Positions 36,901-50,009 of a stretch of DNA of 64,000 nt are shown here, one piece after another. The stretch comes from Dasyornis broadbenti (Eukaryota > Chordata > Aves > Passeriformes > Dasyornithidae). The notes under the pieces are model-generated. The model made no database searches. It was not told the origin of the DNA and saw only the letters and a list, made by a program, of their open reading frames with translations. The translations under genes were made by a program, and so were the position numbers. The stretch spans positions 496,001 through 560,000 of the forward strand of contig VZRN01005169.1 of the NCBI GenBank assembly GCA_013397935.1, given 5' to 3'. Within the stretch, counting starts at the first letter, position 1, and every line of letters starts with the position of its first letter.

Positions 36901-38520
36901 GGACCTCTGAGCTTCCGCACATGCAGGAGAGAATAAAGGCTTACTAACAGTCAGGTCTTCTTCTGCATGTACTTCCTAGAGAGCAGAGCATGTGAAATCC
37001 TGTCTACAGTGAGCCCTGTGGCCACGCACACCAGCTTGCTCATTGCCTTAGTGCATTATGGTTCCCTGGGTTTCCATCCCTTTCCCTCCAAATGTATCCT
37101 CTTTGTTTTGATGCACACTCATTAAAACACCCCTCCCCTCACACTGGTGAAGACAGACACTTTGTCAAAGCTTTAATGAAAGGGCAGCATGTGAATGATT
37201 AACAGGCTCTTTTGCAGTAGACAAGCTGCCCGTGCTGGGTTTATTTCTGGAGCAGTCAACATATTATCTGATATAGGGCCATGTGTGAATGAGAGTTGGT
37301 CCAGCTGGAAAACGAATGACATGTCCTCCTTTGCTGTTGAAACCATCCATCATAACATGTCCCAAATGGTCCATCATGTTGTTGTCTAGTAAAACTCGGC
37401 CATCAGAGGCAGCTCTGTTTGGATGCTGATGGTACATGTCTGAAAATGTGATTTCAGCTATAACTCTGAGAACATTTAGTTGGAATTCATGAGTAGAGGT
37501 CCCTCTAAGCTCCATCAACTCTATCCATCTCAAACCTTTATAAATAATACTGGTCTTCAGTTTCTGAAGCCTTTAGGCAGCCTTGTGAATTTTTTTTTCC
37601 AGTGTCTGGAATATATCACATACAAGATTTCACTCTCAGATTTCAGACTATGTGGATACATGTCAAATAAATAACACAAAATTTGGCTGAGCAATGTGGA
37701 GATCATGAAAGGCAGTTTGATGAACCTGGTACTGTCTAGGATGCAGAAGACTTTGGCACTGGTCCTGGACATATCAAGACTTTCAGGATTTCTCCTTTTT
37801 GTGCCTCAGTTTCCTTCCTAGCTGGTTCCAGTTAACATTATGCAAAATCTTTGAAGGGAACCTCCTCTAGATTTTGCTTCAATTGGGTCATGTCCGTTAG
37901 TATCTTCCCACTCCATGTGGAGCTGTGAGAGCTACAAAGTGCTAATCAAGTAGAAACCTTTTCTCCATTGAGTTAAGTGGGAGCAAATGTGTGGAGGAAC
38001 AGCAAGCACTTGGGATCATGCTTTAAACTTTTCATAAATACAGCAAAAGGAAAGGTCTAGTCCTGAGAAGTGCTGTGGAAACAGGGATGCTGCAGAGCTG
38101 AAGGGGTTGAGTGGTGGGAGTATGTGTCAGAAGGGGTGTTTGTAGTGTCAAACTCTCTAGTATTATTCGGGGTTATTCTCCTCCATAACCTCAGCAGTCA
38201 CCACTGTACTCCAGTGCCTTGGGGAGTGGGTAAAGGGATCTATTAATACTCTTAGTAAAAAAATTAGTATCCAAACAACTTTTGTTTCCTTGTTTTTTAC
38301 ACGTCTATGCTCTCCTCTGTCACTAGCTAGAGTGCAGAGCCTGGTATGCTGTGACAAAGAGCTATTGATGGAGGGCTTGTGTGAATTGGCCCAGCACTGG
38401 TCACAGCCAACTTCTGTGGGACCCGCTGCCCCTGTTGTACAATACACTCCAGTGTGCTGGGCCATTTTGAAAGGTCAGAAATGAACAGAGAAATGGACTG
38501 GAGTCAAAAACAAGCAGTCC
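33999..38520. other. Unique stretch, no gene seen
   Basis: No interspersed repeat is recognised. Minus-strand frames around 33975-34495 and 34638-34970 (77-112 codons) lack domains, starts in context and splice sites. The segment at about 37190-37500 is stop-poor on both strands and may be a conserved non-coding element, which cannot be judged without alignment. Confidence 0.5.
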
Positions 38521-38528
38521 TATAAATA
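38521..38528 (+). promoter_or_regulatory. TATA-box-like element ahead of a candidate first exon
   Basis: TATAAATA lies about 30 bases upstream of a pyrimidine-rich, initiator-like stretch (ttccattcctccgctctctc at about 38550). That is the usual TATA-to-start spacing. A CT/TG-rich simple sequence follows at about 38560-38605. The assignment depends on the downstream candidate exon being real. Confidence 0.3.
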
Positions 38529-38898
38529 TCAGTCATAGTCAAAGGCAGTTTATTCCATTCCTCCGCTCTCTCTCCCTCTGTGTGTGTGTCTCTCCCTCCC
38601 TCTGTTGTGGTTTCCCAGATATAACTCCATGCTTCTGGCTGGGGAGCTCTGAAAGGAAGGCAGCACGCACATTGCAGCTTCTGCTCCCATCTTGCACACA
38701 TGGAATAATCCTCAATCCTGCAAGCAGGACTGACAGCCGGCACGGAGTCCAGGCGTCATCTGGACTCTGATGTTAAGTTTTGATTTCTTGGATTTTCCTT
38801 ATCTGTGAGAAACTCATTTGTGACAGTTTGAGAATTAGATTTGGCCACAGACGCTTTGGATTGCTACTTCTGACAGCTTTCCTCTGTTTGACTTCACA

Positions 38899-38964
38899 AT
38901 GACTTTAGCAGCCAAATTAGAGGATATTGAAGTGACGCTGGAGCACCTACTAATGGATGTGTTT
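38899..38964 (+). other. Candidate first coding exon (22 codons, phase 0 end)
   Basis: An ATG with A at -3 (ttcacaATGa) opens 22 codons that end exactly at a perfect donor, gtaagt, at 38965-38970. The encoded peptide begins MTLAAKLEDIEVTLEHLLMD and looks like an acidic amphipathic helix. An in-frame TAG lies about 57 bases upstream, so the ATG would be the first in its frame. The preceding 340 bases (from 38555) keep several CpGs (cacgcac, gccggcacggag, ggcgtc, acgctt), as a 5' untranslated region would, and a TATA-like element sits at 38521. No protein with this start is recognised. Downstream exons would lie outside the window or remain undetected. Confidence 0.3.
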
Positions 38965-38970
38965 GTAAGT

Positions 38971-41900
38971 AAGCCACCATTTCCTTTTTAAAGTGAGATG
39001 CCAATAACCCAGGAGGCAGCACACAAATTTTATGGCATATCCAAGGAGTTACATTGACTTAATTCTTTTACCTGTCCTGATGAACTGTGTGTAATCCAAC
39101 TCTACCAATTATTGTGGTTTAGGCATCTCCTGCAAGCCATAACATGCAAAACTGGAACAGTGTAAGATCCAAGACAGGGTGGATTTTGCACTGCTTTTGT
39201 GTATCATCTACATATTTGATGTGAAAAGGAGCAGAGATTTGGTCAGTTTGAGGAATATCTCTGTAAAACTATTGCATTGACAAAGCATTTAAATTCTGTA
39301 TTGCTTGACATCAAGTGTCCTTGACTTGAGGATTTTGACAGCTATTAAATTACAGTCTTGACTTTGGGGTTATTTTGTAAGAGATGGAGGAACGAGCAAA
39401 GTAGTCATGTTTTCAAGACAATCTTGTTTATTTCTCCTGGATGTATAAAACACTTTAAACCAGTGTTAATCTGGGATTGCTTCCTTGAAACCATCAAAGC
39501 TCGGTGAAGCAATGTATGCTCTTCTTCTACGCATCTGAGATAAGAATCTGTCTGTATCATCTCATTTTAAAGTTTCTTAAAAGTATCAAAACATTTCCAA
39601 ATATATGCTTGCCTTTTCCAACACATCTTGATGTGTTTTGCCTAAAGGTCAGAGATGGTCATGTTTTGGAAGATTTTTTTTGGGGGGGAGGAGATGTAAA
39701 ACAATAATGAGGGATTGCCAGTTCATTTGTCTTTGTGGAAAAAAAAAATAAAAAGGTCATGCCAAGGTGATTTGTAGTATCTGAATTCAGGCTACAAGAA
39801 ATAAGATGGCAAGTGACCTTCTGAATTTTCAGAGGAGTTTTTTGGCATCTCTTAAATGGAATATTTATAATTTCAGGGTCTAGTGATGAGGAATCTTAGG
39901 CATCAACCACAAAAGTGAACAACAGGAGAACCTGCCAGATTTCTAGCCTGTGGTCCAGTTATTGAGGTGTCCATCTGTGCTGTGAAATGGATTCAAGTTT
40001 CTCTGTGCTGGCATCTCCCCACACACTACTTTGGAAAGTGCCTTGTCCCCTTTCCCAGGCTGCTGAGATGGGGTAGATGAACATTATTGGAGACTGCCCT
40101 GTGAAAGCCTCTACATAGGGCATGAAATACTGAAATATTCTTTAGGCTGCAATATTTGAATTAACCTAATGATTTTTTGTCACTCTGGGTTTAACTCCTT
40201 TTCCCAGCTCTGAGTACCATGAATCCCAAAGAAAATCCCTAAGGATTTAAATCCCCATGACAAGCAAAGATGTAACATCTGCCTCTCATGACCACAGGAT
40301 TTCACTCTGTGAAAGTTATTCTGTGTGGGAAGGGGCCAGTATTTTTGGAGTATTTGCAAATGTTGTAGGATAAACTTGGCACCACAATTCCTCTTGGTCT
40401 ATTTGTAGCTCAGTATTGCTTAATTGACTTGGGTGTTTGACACCTGGGGGACTGAGACCTTTCTGGGACAGGTGGCATTGAACAGTGGGTGCTTAAAGCA
40501 TTTTATCAGGGCGTAGCTCCAAGCAGTATCTCAGAGACTGACAGCATCTAGAAGGCCAGGGCTGACTGAGGCTGAACAATCCTACATGTGTCTGATTGTG
40601 TTTGAAAGGCATGACAAGCCTCCTGCCTTGCTGGGAACCACACAGCCCTGTAAGACATGGAATTAGGGAATCATATCTTCTTGGCTCTTCATGTTCCATT
40701 GTCTATTTTAATATCCATGCCTTGATTCCATCCAAATGTCTTCCTCATGAGTTTTTGGGTTTGGTGTTTGGTGTTTTTTTGCAATGAGGGTGACAGTTGG
40801 CCAAATAAAATGTGGGCCAAATTCTCCAGAGGTGCAGGTGACCTCACTTTGTGAAACCAATGAAGATCTTCTCAGATTGTGTTTTGAACTGGTCCCTCAA
40901 ATCTGTAATTCCAGAAACCCAGTGAAACATCCCCAGCTGGGACAGCGCAGTCACAGCTGCGATTGTGATGCAGGGACATGTGTGTGCAGTGCCATGCTGT
41001 GCCACTGCAGAGCACAGCTGGCTCTGGAGGAGCTGGGCTGTGTGAGCAGCATTGTGCAGGGCACGCTGCAGTGGTGTCACAGCTGGGTGCTCTGCAGAGC
41101 CTGGGGCTGTATGGCCCAGCGGCAGCATGGCCAGGCTTCATGTCTTACTTCAGGGCTGGGAATCTGATCTAGCCTCTGTGCAAATCGAGGTTTTCCCTTT
41201 TGAGCAACCATGTTTTCAGTTAGTTGTGTTCTTCTAAAACCTACCTAGGAATTTAGGCAGCAAGAATTTCAGGTAATCTAGATCAAATGCCAAATGCAGA
41301 ATATCCACTATCAGGCACCATTTTCAGGCTTTACTCATACATCACCTTGCCTTGCCACTGTGTTTGATCTTAAACCACCTATTCATTTAGCAATGCTAAA
41401 AATAACCTCTGGATGTACTGGATACAGAAAAGTAAATATAAAACTCAATATGAAGGAAGGGCGAAACACCAAGCTCTGGCTGTTACAGAGCATTGTAGCA
41501 GCCAGATTTGTCCGAGGTCATTAATCCACTACCAAGTGCTTTTCTGCAGCAAGGTGGGTGTTTTTGTGAGGAGCATGGGGCCAGACTGGTGGAGCTGGAT
41601 GGGCTGAGGGCAGACAGACTGCCAGGTAATGATCTTGAAGTCCCCAGGAATGATCTTGAAGTCTGCTCCATGCCATGCATCTTCATCTGTGTCAGGTTTA
41701 TTGCTGAAAGAGCAAAGCCATCTGTCACCATAACGCTTCCCTTCCAATTCTTCGGTGCCCTCCACTGCTGCAAACCAGGTGATTACTTACAAAATTGGGA
41801 AACTGTGGTCTATGGAGCCTTGAGTTTCTTTTTTTTTTCTTCTGAAGAAACTTAGTTTTAATGCTTCTTGGACCTTAGGGGCAGTAACCCATTCCCGAAT

Positions 41901-42280
41901 CAGTGGACCCTGACAAAGCTCACTTTAATCGCTTGTACTAAGCTATCAAGCCCATTTTGTCACAGTGCAAAAGGTTATAACAGACAACAAATGAGAAGCA
42001 ACCACCAATTTCTAACGAAAACTGAGACATAGCTCAGCTCAGACTAGCCCACCTTGACATAACTTGGCTTCTGCAATAATGCAGACTGAAGAAAAACTAT
42101 AGGATTGAGCTAGTTTTTCACTGGTCAAGGTTTTTATCTAAATTCTCCTGCAGGAAGTCACCTGGAGTGAATTCAGCAGTTTCGCAGGGATGATGGCAAG
42201 CCTTTGCCAGCAGATATGTTAAACACTTCCTCTGGAAAGCTAATATTACATAGGAACACTTTTTAATTTTCTTTATCTTT
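38971..42280. other. Unique stretch; possible intron
   Basis: If the preceding first exon is real, this is its intron. At 40784-41237 four or more frames are open at once in a CAG/CTG-rich, stop-poor patch. That is a composition effect, and none has a recognisable domain. A 21-base near-duplication of aatgatcttgaagtc lies at 41628-41664. No interspersed repeat is recognised. Confidence 0.5.
41628..41664. repeat. Short imperfect tandem duplication (period 21)
   Basis: The sequence aatgatcttgaagtc occurs at 41628 and again 21 bases later, separated by cccagg. Confidence 0.7.
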
Positions 42281-42540
42281 CTTTTTGCGGAGACCAGCGA
42301 TTTGCATCTACATGGCATGAGCTGCCACTTCCTTCCAGGACATGGTGTTCTCGTTGCGTTGTCATCCTGCTATCAGAGAAGCAGCTGGTGCTGCACTGAC
42401 ACTGCCTTTCCCCTGTTTCCAAAGGGCACTGCAGAGCTTTGCTGGGCTGTACGAGATGAGATAAAAGGGAAGCCTCCAACATGACATTTCATAATTAGCT
42501 GTCATCACCGGCGGGCTGCTACCGAGCCGCTTGATGAGCT
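42281..42540. promoter_or_regulatory. CpG-retaining, enhancer-like block
   Basis: About ten CpGs survive in 260 bases (gcggagaccagcgattt, ctcgttgcgttg, tacgag, caccggcgggctgctaccgagccgc), against a depleted background. Near its 3' end, TAATTA (42492-42497) is followed after two bases by TGTCA (42500-42504). On the minus strand this is TGACAGCTAATTA, a TALE (MEIS/TGIF-type) half-site joined to a homeodomain site. A minus-strand frame of about 75 codons also crosses it (SQLIKRLGSSPPVMTANYEM), so a coding explanation is not excluded. Function is inferred from motif content only. Confidence 0.25.
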
Positions 42541-45500
42541 GGGACTTGGCTGGCTGGAGAAAGCTGGACAGGGAGGCAGGGACCAAAGTAGGGGAGGTAG
42601 TGCAGACACAAGCTCAGCAGGTCCCTGGGGTGTGCTACAGGGAAAAGGGAGTCTGCGTATGAAATGCAGGCTCTGAATCCTTGTTTCACAGCTTGCAAAA
42701 GGCATCCCTGAGCTAAACCCTCCTGGCCTCTGGACATGCTAATTATTCTTGCACAGTCTGTGAAAGGAGACCTTTGAGGGAAACCTCAGGATCAACCTTG
42801 CTGCCTTCCAAGCCTTGCCTTAGGCACAGGTAGAGCAAACCTCCAGGATATTCCATGTCCAGCATGCATGGGGCACTTTGCATGGGATGTCTGGAAGGGG
42901 TTGGAAGTGAGAAGGGTTATGGAGCCTGCACCACTGAGGGATGTTTTTCCTTGCATTATGGATGTGGCTTTAGACCTGCTAAAAAACAGACTTTCAAGCA
43001 AATGGGCTAAGGGATAATAAACCTGTTAGGAAAGTGAGCCTGAAATAGTCAAACATCAGCTGGCCTCAAAAAGCAGACTGAATTCTGAGGATAGGCATAA
43101 TGGAGATGTAGTGGATACCCCACAGCGAAAAAAACCCCTTCAGATGAAGTCATTGAAGCATGAACCCTGTGCGCCTGGCCCACTCCAGATACCACTTGGA
43201 AGACAACAGGCAATTTATCTTCAGTGGTTCCTGGGGTCTTAGACCCCATGCAAGCACATCCTGCCAAATCCACAGTACACTCCATAGCTCCTTCTACATT
43301 CCTGCAAACATCAATTTCCACAGCTGGCTCCTCAGGCTTCCTCCCACAGCACTCCACAGAAAAATATATACATATGTGTATATGCATATATGTCTATATA
43401 AGTATATATAAAAATGTTTTAAATATATTTTTAACTACCTGTATCTCTATATATAGCATATACATGTATATATATGAGACTATTTGAGGAAATTATATTT
43501 GTGAGGGCTCTATGGCATGGAGAGGGGCTGTGATTGCTTTGTCCTGGGTGGATGTAGCAATCCAGATTTGCCATGCTCCAGCCTCCTCCATGACCCTGAG
43601 AAATAGCTTCTCTTCTCCCTCGCCACATTGTCAGGTCCTGGCACAGTTAACACCAAAATAGCAAGGCCATGAAGCTCAGTCAGAGGAAATTACCTGGGAA
43701 GAACTGGAATTAAGGTGTGAGGCAAAGTCCTGTATCCAGACAGATCCAAAGCTGGGTATTTGAAAGAGAGAGACTCAAATCTAAGACTGAAGAGTCTGAA
43801 TGAGGGTCAGGTGCCTTGGCCAGAGGCACCACAGGAGACAGAATTCCCTAGTGGCAATAGAGATGGCACTATGAGGTAGACAAGGCCATCAAGTCCTGGT
43901 AAAGATTTGGAGTGGTGGCTACCAATACCCATATATTGCAGATCTTAAAACTAAGCTGTGAAGAGAAGCACATTTAGCTGACCTGGCTCTTTATTAAATA
44001 TAGCGAAATAGAAATAAAATCAGCACTGTTGGTTTTTCATGTTACAGATAGAGAAACAGAGACAGAGGGACATGGAGCCATTTAAGCAGCACCCTCCTCC
44101 ATCTTCCTGCTTAGAAAGGAGTAGAAATACAACTTCCAGAAGCCTAATTTGGTGATTTGTTTCCTCCAGAGTATAAGACTGCACACAACAGCAGAATAAT
44201 CCAGCCATCAATGTCTCACAGATCTCTGATGCCAGGGATGAAGTGTGACTTTGGATCTACTCCTAGCATGCTCTGGCATAGATAACTGTGAAATTTGTCC
44301 ATTTTTTTGGCAATTACACCATTAACCTTCCTAATTTCTCATTCCATCAACACTAGTAGACAGTAGGCATCCTCATAGCTGGGACTGAGGACAATCTGGA
44401 GGCAGGAGGGGTGCAGGAAGATGGTTGTGATGAACTTGTTCAACCACCATTTGCACTGTGAGCCCTGCACACAGCGATCTCCATCCCTGCTGTAATCAAA
44501 CAAACATTCTTGCTATTGCTATTGACTCTGGGTGTCTGTGTTACATTTTTTTTTTAAATAACCATTGCAATAATAAGACATTATCAACATGTAAAGTGAT
44601 CCATTAACCTCTACAGCAGCAATAAATTGTGTGGCTTTGCCAGGCTGCTAGGGCTTGCTAATCGAAGAGCAAGAAGCGAGTTCGTACCCAGAGCAGTCAC
44701 AAATCATACATAATGCAGAAGTGTGGGTGCTAACCTCACCCCCTGCAATATAATGGGAATTTCCATGTGTTTATTTATCTGAAAAATTGGTTCTCTGAAG
44801 CAGCTCCTAATAAGTTTCTCTCTGGCAAAAATAGCATCCCCCAGTTTTTCCTCAGCATTCAGTTTGCAGGAGATTTAAAGCTTCACCCTCCACCACTGGA
44901 GTCAGCGTAAGTTTTGCCTGTGCAGAGGTAGAAGTAGAATCAGGCCCCTTGACCGGCAGTAAAAGCTGAGGTTGCTTAGCAGGATTGTGCCATTAAAGAT
45001 CTAATTAGGTAGCTTGCCTCAGGTTTTGTTTAGGCACTTCTGAAACTGAAAAATGAAAAATAATCATACCAGGTCTTCCCAATGAATGATGTAGTCCAGC
45101 ATCATATTTCGAGCACCTCAAACATCAGGTGCCTACAGACAGCTCTAAAAGAGGGCAAATGCATAACCACAATCCTCACAGTTACCTTCCAACCACCAGT
45201 TCTTTGTACTCATGGGTTTTGCAACCCAGAAAAAGTGTCTTGAAATTTAGCAGCCCACAGTAGATGTCTTTTCATGAATTTGTTGAGTCATTTTTTGAGC
45301 CCAGCCCAGGAATCTGAGTTGCCAGGCACAGCTGCCATGGACAGTCCTGGAGCAGAAGAAAAGCCCTAGTGCTGTGCTACAGCCTTGCACATGGTGCCAT
45401 CAGCTGCAGAGAGCTCCCGTCTCACTCCCATGAGAGTCAGGTCGTGCTGCTGACCCTCAGAGAGCATTTGGGGAACAGAAGAGTTATGTGGAGCAGCCTA

Positions 45501-48500
45501 GGCTTGGTGAACCACACTGAACAACACACAGAAACAAAACAGCGAGAATGAAGGGCTGGGAGTGTGAATGCCAGAAGGAATGTTTGCAAACACAAGGTAA
45601 AGAAATACAGCTACCAAAGGACACAGGAGAACCTCTGAGAGCTGGCAAGGCAGAAAAAGAGTGGCCAGTAGTCATGCTTATTTTGTGGCGAGACATTGAC
45701 ATTTTCAGGTACCATTCAGCCCCCAGTAAACTAAGCAGCTGAAGCAGGTCTGGTGTCTCAAATTTGACAAGTGACCATTTCTTTCCAGCTATGACAAAAG
45801 GACTTCTGGTGACAGGCTCACATAAAGGGACCAAAGTTAGGAGAGGTAAAGACCATTTCAGGTGTCTCCTACGACTGGGGTAGGGTGTTGTATGAACAGA
45901 TAGGAATTACAGGGAGAGACTTCAGGATTCCAAGACTAAAGATCTGGAGTCAAACTTTGCACATTTCTTCATCTGTCCAGAAAATACACACAAAACACAG
46001 CCAAGCTGGGTTTGTATTTTGCCAATGTTAGCAGTTCCTCTTTCAGCTTTATGTAGAGTTTTCTCCTCGCTTGGAGAAAAGTCATCATTATTCCATGCCT
46101 GCGAGACCTCAACTACAAAACAAAATTTGCCTAAGAAGCTGTTTACCAAGTCTGGCAAAGCTTAAGAAAACTCCTTGTAACATCTCTCAGGGGTCTTCTA
46201 CTTCCCTCCTTTCTTCAGGGACATGTTGGTCTCTCTGTTATTCCTGTGGCTTTCTCTTGGGGCAACATAAGTCTCTCTCCTTCCCTCACACAGTCACATA
46301 TGCTTTCCCACAATATATTAAGATTAATCAAAGCAGTGTAACAAGGATGAAGTTTTAAAAGAGAGAAAATTGCACAGAACAAAGAAGCATTTATCTTCAC
46401 AGTGTTTGACATAGTCCATATGTCACATATCCTGTTTAAGGCTTAAATGGAGCTCAAGGCTGAGTACCTTCCATGCCGTGCTGAGCAAACCCTTATTTCT
46501 TCAGGAATTGAAGCAAATCAGCAGTGCTAAGCACTCCACAGGAATAGCTTGCTCACTTTTTAAGATTTAATACTGAGATGCATCAAGTATTTGCACACTC
46601 CTTGCAGTCACCAGGCTTTGCAAAGGCTTTATACCAGGTCCCGCAGTAGAAATATTGCATAGTCATCCCCCAGCTAAGAGCATGCCTGCTATTGTGTGCA
46701 TCACACCCCGCCTCTGCTGCACAGCCACCATGTGGGAATGTGGTATTGTTGCCAAATATCTCCTCCTTTGTTTATATTAGCCCTGGAAGACAGAGGTGGC
46801 CCCTTCGATCCCTCCGTGATGTTTACAGGGGCGTGTCTCCAGGGCAATGGGGTCAGGCGAGTTCCCTCCCTAGTCAATTACTGTCTCTCTGAGTTATGTG
46901 GGAAAAGAGCTGACCTGCCAGCACACTAAAACCCAAGGGAAATGTCCTTCCATCTAGCAGAGGCCCTGTTTGCTATCTGCTGCTGTTCTTCTGGACAGGG
47001 TTTTCCAGGAGCCCATCTCCTGGATGCCCGGAGACTGGGACCACATTCCATAGCAAGGACCACACAGAGGCAGAGCAGACCTGGAGGTGGGATGGAGGCT
47101 GCTCTGGGAGAGCCTGCCTGGTGGCAGGAGGGGAAGAGGAAGGGTGCATGCTGCTCTGTCCTCTTTGCTGAAGACATTTCTTGGGGTGTCTACACCTGTG
47201 CCATGATTTCCAGTAGGGGCTGTGCCAAGAACTTGCTGGCTTGGTGGGCACAGCAGCTGATGGGTCGAAGGGCTTGGCTGGGTACAGGCTCAGCAGGTGA
47301 CATCCTGGGCTTCACGCTCTGCTCTGCCAACCTTTCCCCACAACACTCAAGGCTGAGGTACACTGATGAGCAACTGATGAGCAGCAATGTGGATATTTAT
47401 GCTGGAACACCACTGAATGAGAACATTTAGGAACACCTGACAAGACATTCTGTGTTAACATACAGCAATGTGCATCAGAAATGAACTTCTGTGAGTCCAG
47501 AAGAGCTTGGTTCTGGGTTTCTGTGTAGGCTTGTGCTAGTCAGACCCACTAACATATCTGTAAACTGCAGATGGTTAAACAACTGTGCTGCAGCATGATG
47601 TAAATTTGTGACAGGAGCCCAAATTCCCTGTGGTCTTTGTTGGTACAAGTGACGGACACATTGCACGTGCAGTTCCACACCATGTTGATCTCTGCATGAT
47701 CCAGATTACTCAAACAGAGTGAAACAAAGCATGAATCTCTGTTCCAGTGTGAGGCTCACCTTTGTATTCAGCCTGGGTAGCTGCACCCAGCAAAGGTTCT
47801 GCTTGCCCAGGGGACACAGGGACAGGATAGTCCATGTGGCCCCCAATATGACATAGCCCTGACACTCAGAGCGGGAGCCCCCAGGCTTTCTGTGGCTGGG
47901 GACCACAAATGGCCTCTCTCTCTCACCCCTGCAAGCTGCTGGGTTATTGCCAGCTCTGATGGAAAGGACTCCTATGGGAATGGAGCTGCACCCCGTGTGT
48001 TTTCCCACATCCCTCCCCAGGCTACAGTGATCATAACATTTCTCTGTAAAACACCATGTAAGACTGGAAAATTGTTTAGCTTTTTTAAAATTAAAGGCAA
48101 GCTGGATTTGCAATGACAACCTCTGCACATCTTTCACTCCCAACAAGGCAATTTCCTTTGCAGTCTGATTTTGAGTGCAATAAAATATAAGCTAAGTAAT
48201 GTAGGGTTTGCAGCCCCAAAGCTCTGGGGAAGCTCTGTTCTCCCCATCTTCCCAACAAAACAGCTAGAGAGGATTGCTTACAGTGGGAAGTAAGAAATTC
48301 CACAAAGATTAATAGGAGCTGCTAAAGAGCTCAAATAGAAGTGGTTTCCCTATCAGGACTCCTGGGAAGAATTTGGCTTTGCTACTTACAGACCATAGAT
48401 ATCATCCAGGGTGGAAAATACTGCCAGGAGCTGCAAATTATCCTTGGTTTCCCCTCAATCTCTTGCCATACTTGTGTCTTCATGGAATACTGAACTGAAG

Positions 48501-49817
48501 TGGATTTTTCTGTACCAAGTGACTTTTCAATTTTGCAATACAATGTCTTATTGATAGATCTGATAGATACCACACACTGCATCTCAGTCTGTGCCGCTGC
48601 TGTCACTGGTTTCCATTCACTGATCTCCACTGGGAATACCCTGACTTGAAACTTGACTCCTGTGTTGCAAATATAAGACACACTTTGCAGCAGTAAATGG
48701 TTCCTCTCTCCTTTTCATTAAAGACCAAAAGAGACATCTATTCCAAATAGCAATCCATTGGACATACTTTCCTCTGATGCATCTTCACCACAAACCACTG
48801 TTTCCGGAAGCCTGCAATTAGTACTGAAAAGCATCCACTGTTTTAAAGAGCTTTGTCTTTCAGCAGTTAGTAAATACAATGTGTCCCTTTTGAGGGTCTG
48901 CGGGGGCAAGGCCATGATGTTCCCTTAGAATATTTGGGGTTTTTTTCCTACTGTGCTATTCAGTTGAAGATTGTCTCTGCAGACAATGCAGTTAAATGAA
49001 GCCTCAGTGATGAGCCTGGTCATCTTAAACTGCATCTGCAGACACTTAAATGGGAAAAGGGGCTCTCCAGACACAAATTCAGAATTTGATGGGCTGAAGA
49101 GCCCTTGGATGTGTTTATGACTGCTTCAAACACCCAAACTCCCTCTGTGGGAACAACGAGAAAGACCCTCATGGGAACATGTTTTACATTACCTACCTGT
49201 AGGCAACATATCAAATGAATTCTAGTAGACTGCCCTATACACTTGCCTACCAGTGAACTTTAAACAAAAATATAAAGTAAACATCTCATCCCTCTGAATG
49301 GTTTCCACAGTCCTGATGATTATGATTTGGCCTCCTGTCTCCAGGTTCATACCACGTGGGAAATGAGGAATGAAACAGAATATAGTGTCATAGAGGGTCC
49401 ATTTTTCCAGCTTTATGTGGAGGGTACCTGTAGAGTTGTGCCTGGGTTACAGCACAGTGAGGGAGAAAGGAGCCAGGCCCAGTGGATATATGGGAGTCTT
49501 ATTAGAATTGGTCCCAGTAACATGCAAATTGATGGATTTCTTCTACTCTTCACATGTGCAAGAGGTTTCCTGTAAATAAGAATATTTTTATAATTACTCA
49601 GCTGCCTTGAGCAAAAAACAGATTTGCATTTTATTGGCAAAACCTAAAAATCTGGGAAAAAAAACAACCTGTGGTTTGTGAAAATGACTGAATGCATCGT
49701 CCCTTTTCCCCTATGGAGATAATCCGTTTGTAGTGCTTCATCCTGGTACCACCAGACTGTCTGCGTCTGGTTCCAGAGCCTGATGGCTTACAGACACATC
49801 TCCATGTGTGTGGTGGC
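42541..49817. other. Unique stretch, no gene established
   Basis: Apart from the AT-rich repeat at 43362-43476 no repeat is recognised. The GC-richer part at 46690-47430 is stop-poor on both strands, including a plus frame of 162 codons, but its translation is cysteine-, glycine- and tryptophan-rich without a domain. Frames at 45.4-45.8 and 47.7-48.1 kb are similar. No RNA gene was seen. Confidence 0.5.
43362..43476. repeat. AT-rich (TA/CA)n-like microsatellite
   Basis: A stretch of about 115 bases is dominated by ata, tat, catatg and gtatat units, with a short less regular centre. It contains many self-complementary palindromes (for example catatg and tatata) and could adopt cruciform structure. 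Such tracts in birds are often length-variable. Confidence 0.85.
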
Positions 49818-49818
49818 T

Positions 49819-49832
49819 CTTTGTCCCCTCTA
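49819..49832 (-). promoter_or_regulatory. Weak CTCF-like motif, reverse orientation
   Basis: The minus strand reads CCACTAGAGGGGAC, which matches the CTCF core at 13 of 14 positions. The mismatch falls on the C of the GGC block, which lowers confidence. Its orientation is opposite to the motifs at 11453 and 53841. Confidence 0.2.
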
Positions 49833-50009
49833 GTGGATAAATTTCTATCTACAGAGCTGTTTCTTCCATGAGCTGGACCTTGCAGGAGTATGAGAGCTCC
49901 CGGGGAAGGGAGCTGGTGTGGGCAGGAGCCCCACCCAGGGCTTCGGACCGAGGGAGCAGGGATCTCTTTGCTGCTCTGCTCTTGTATGAAACACTCAGCC
50001 CCGAGGTCC

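Noticed and set aside
40784..41237. Cluster of cysteine-rich frames in four or more reading frames
   Set aside because: CAG/CTG-rich composition removes stop codons in several frames at once. No frame has protein-like features.
46942..47430. Plus-strand frame of 162 codons
   Set aside because: GC-richer, stop-poor DNA open on both strands. The peptide has no recognised domain and no splice or start support.
49751..49771. Small inverted repeat (accagac ... gtctggt)
   Set aside because: A seven-base stem with a seven-base loop is expected many times by chance. No microRNA-like hairpin length or known seed.
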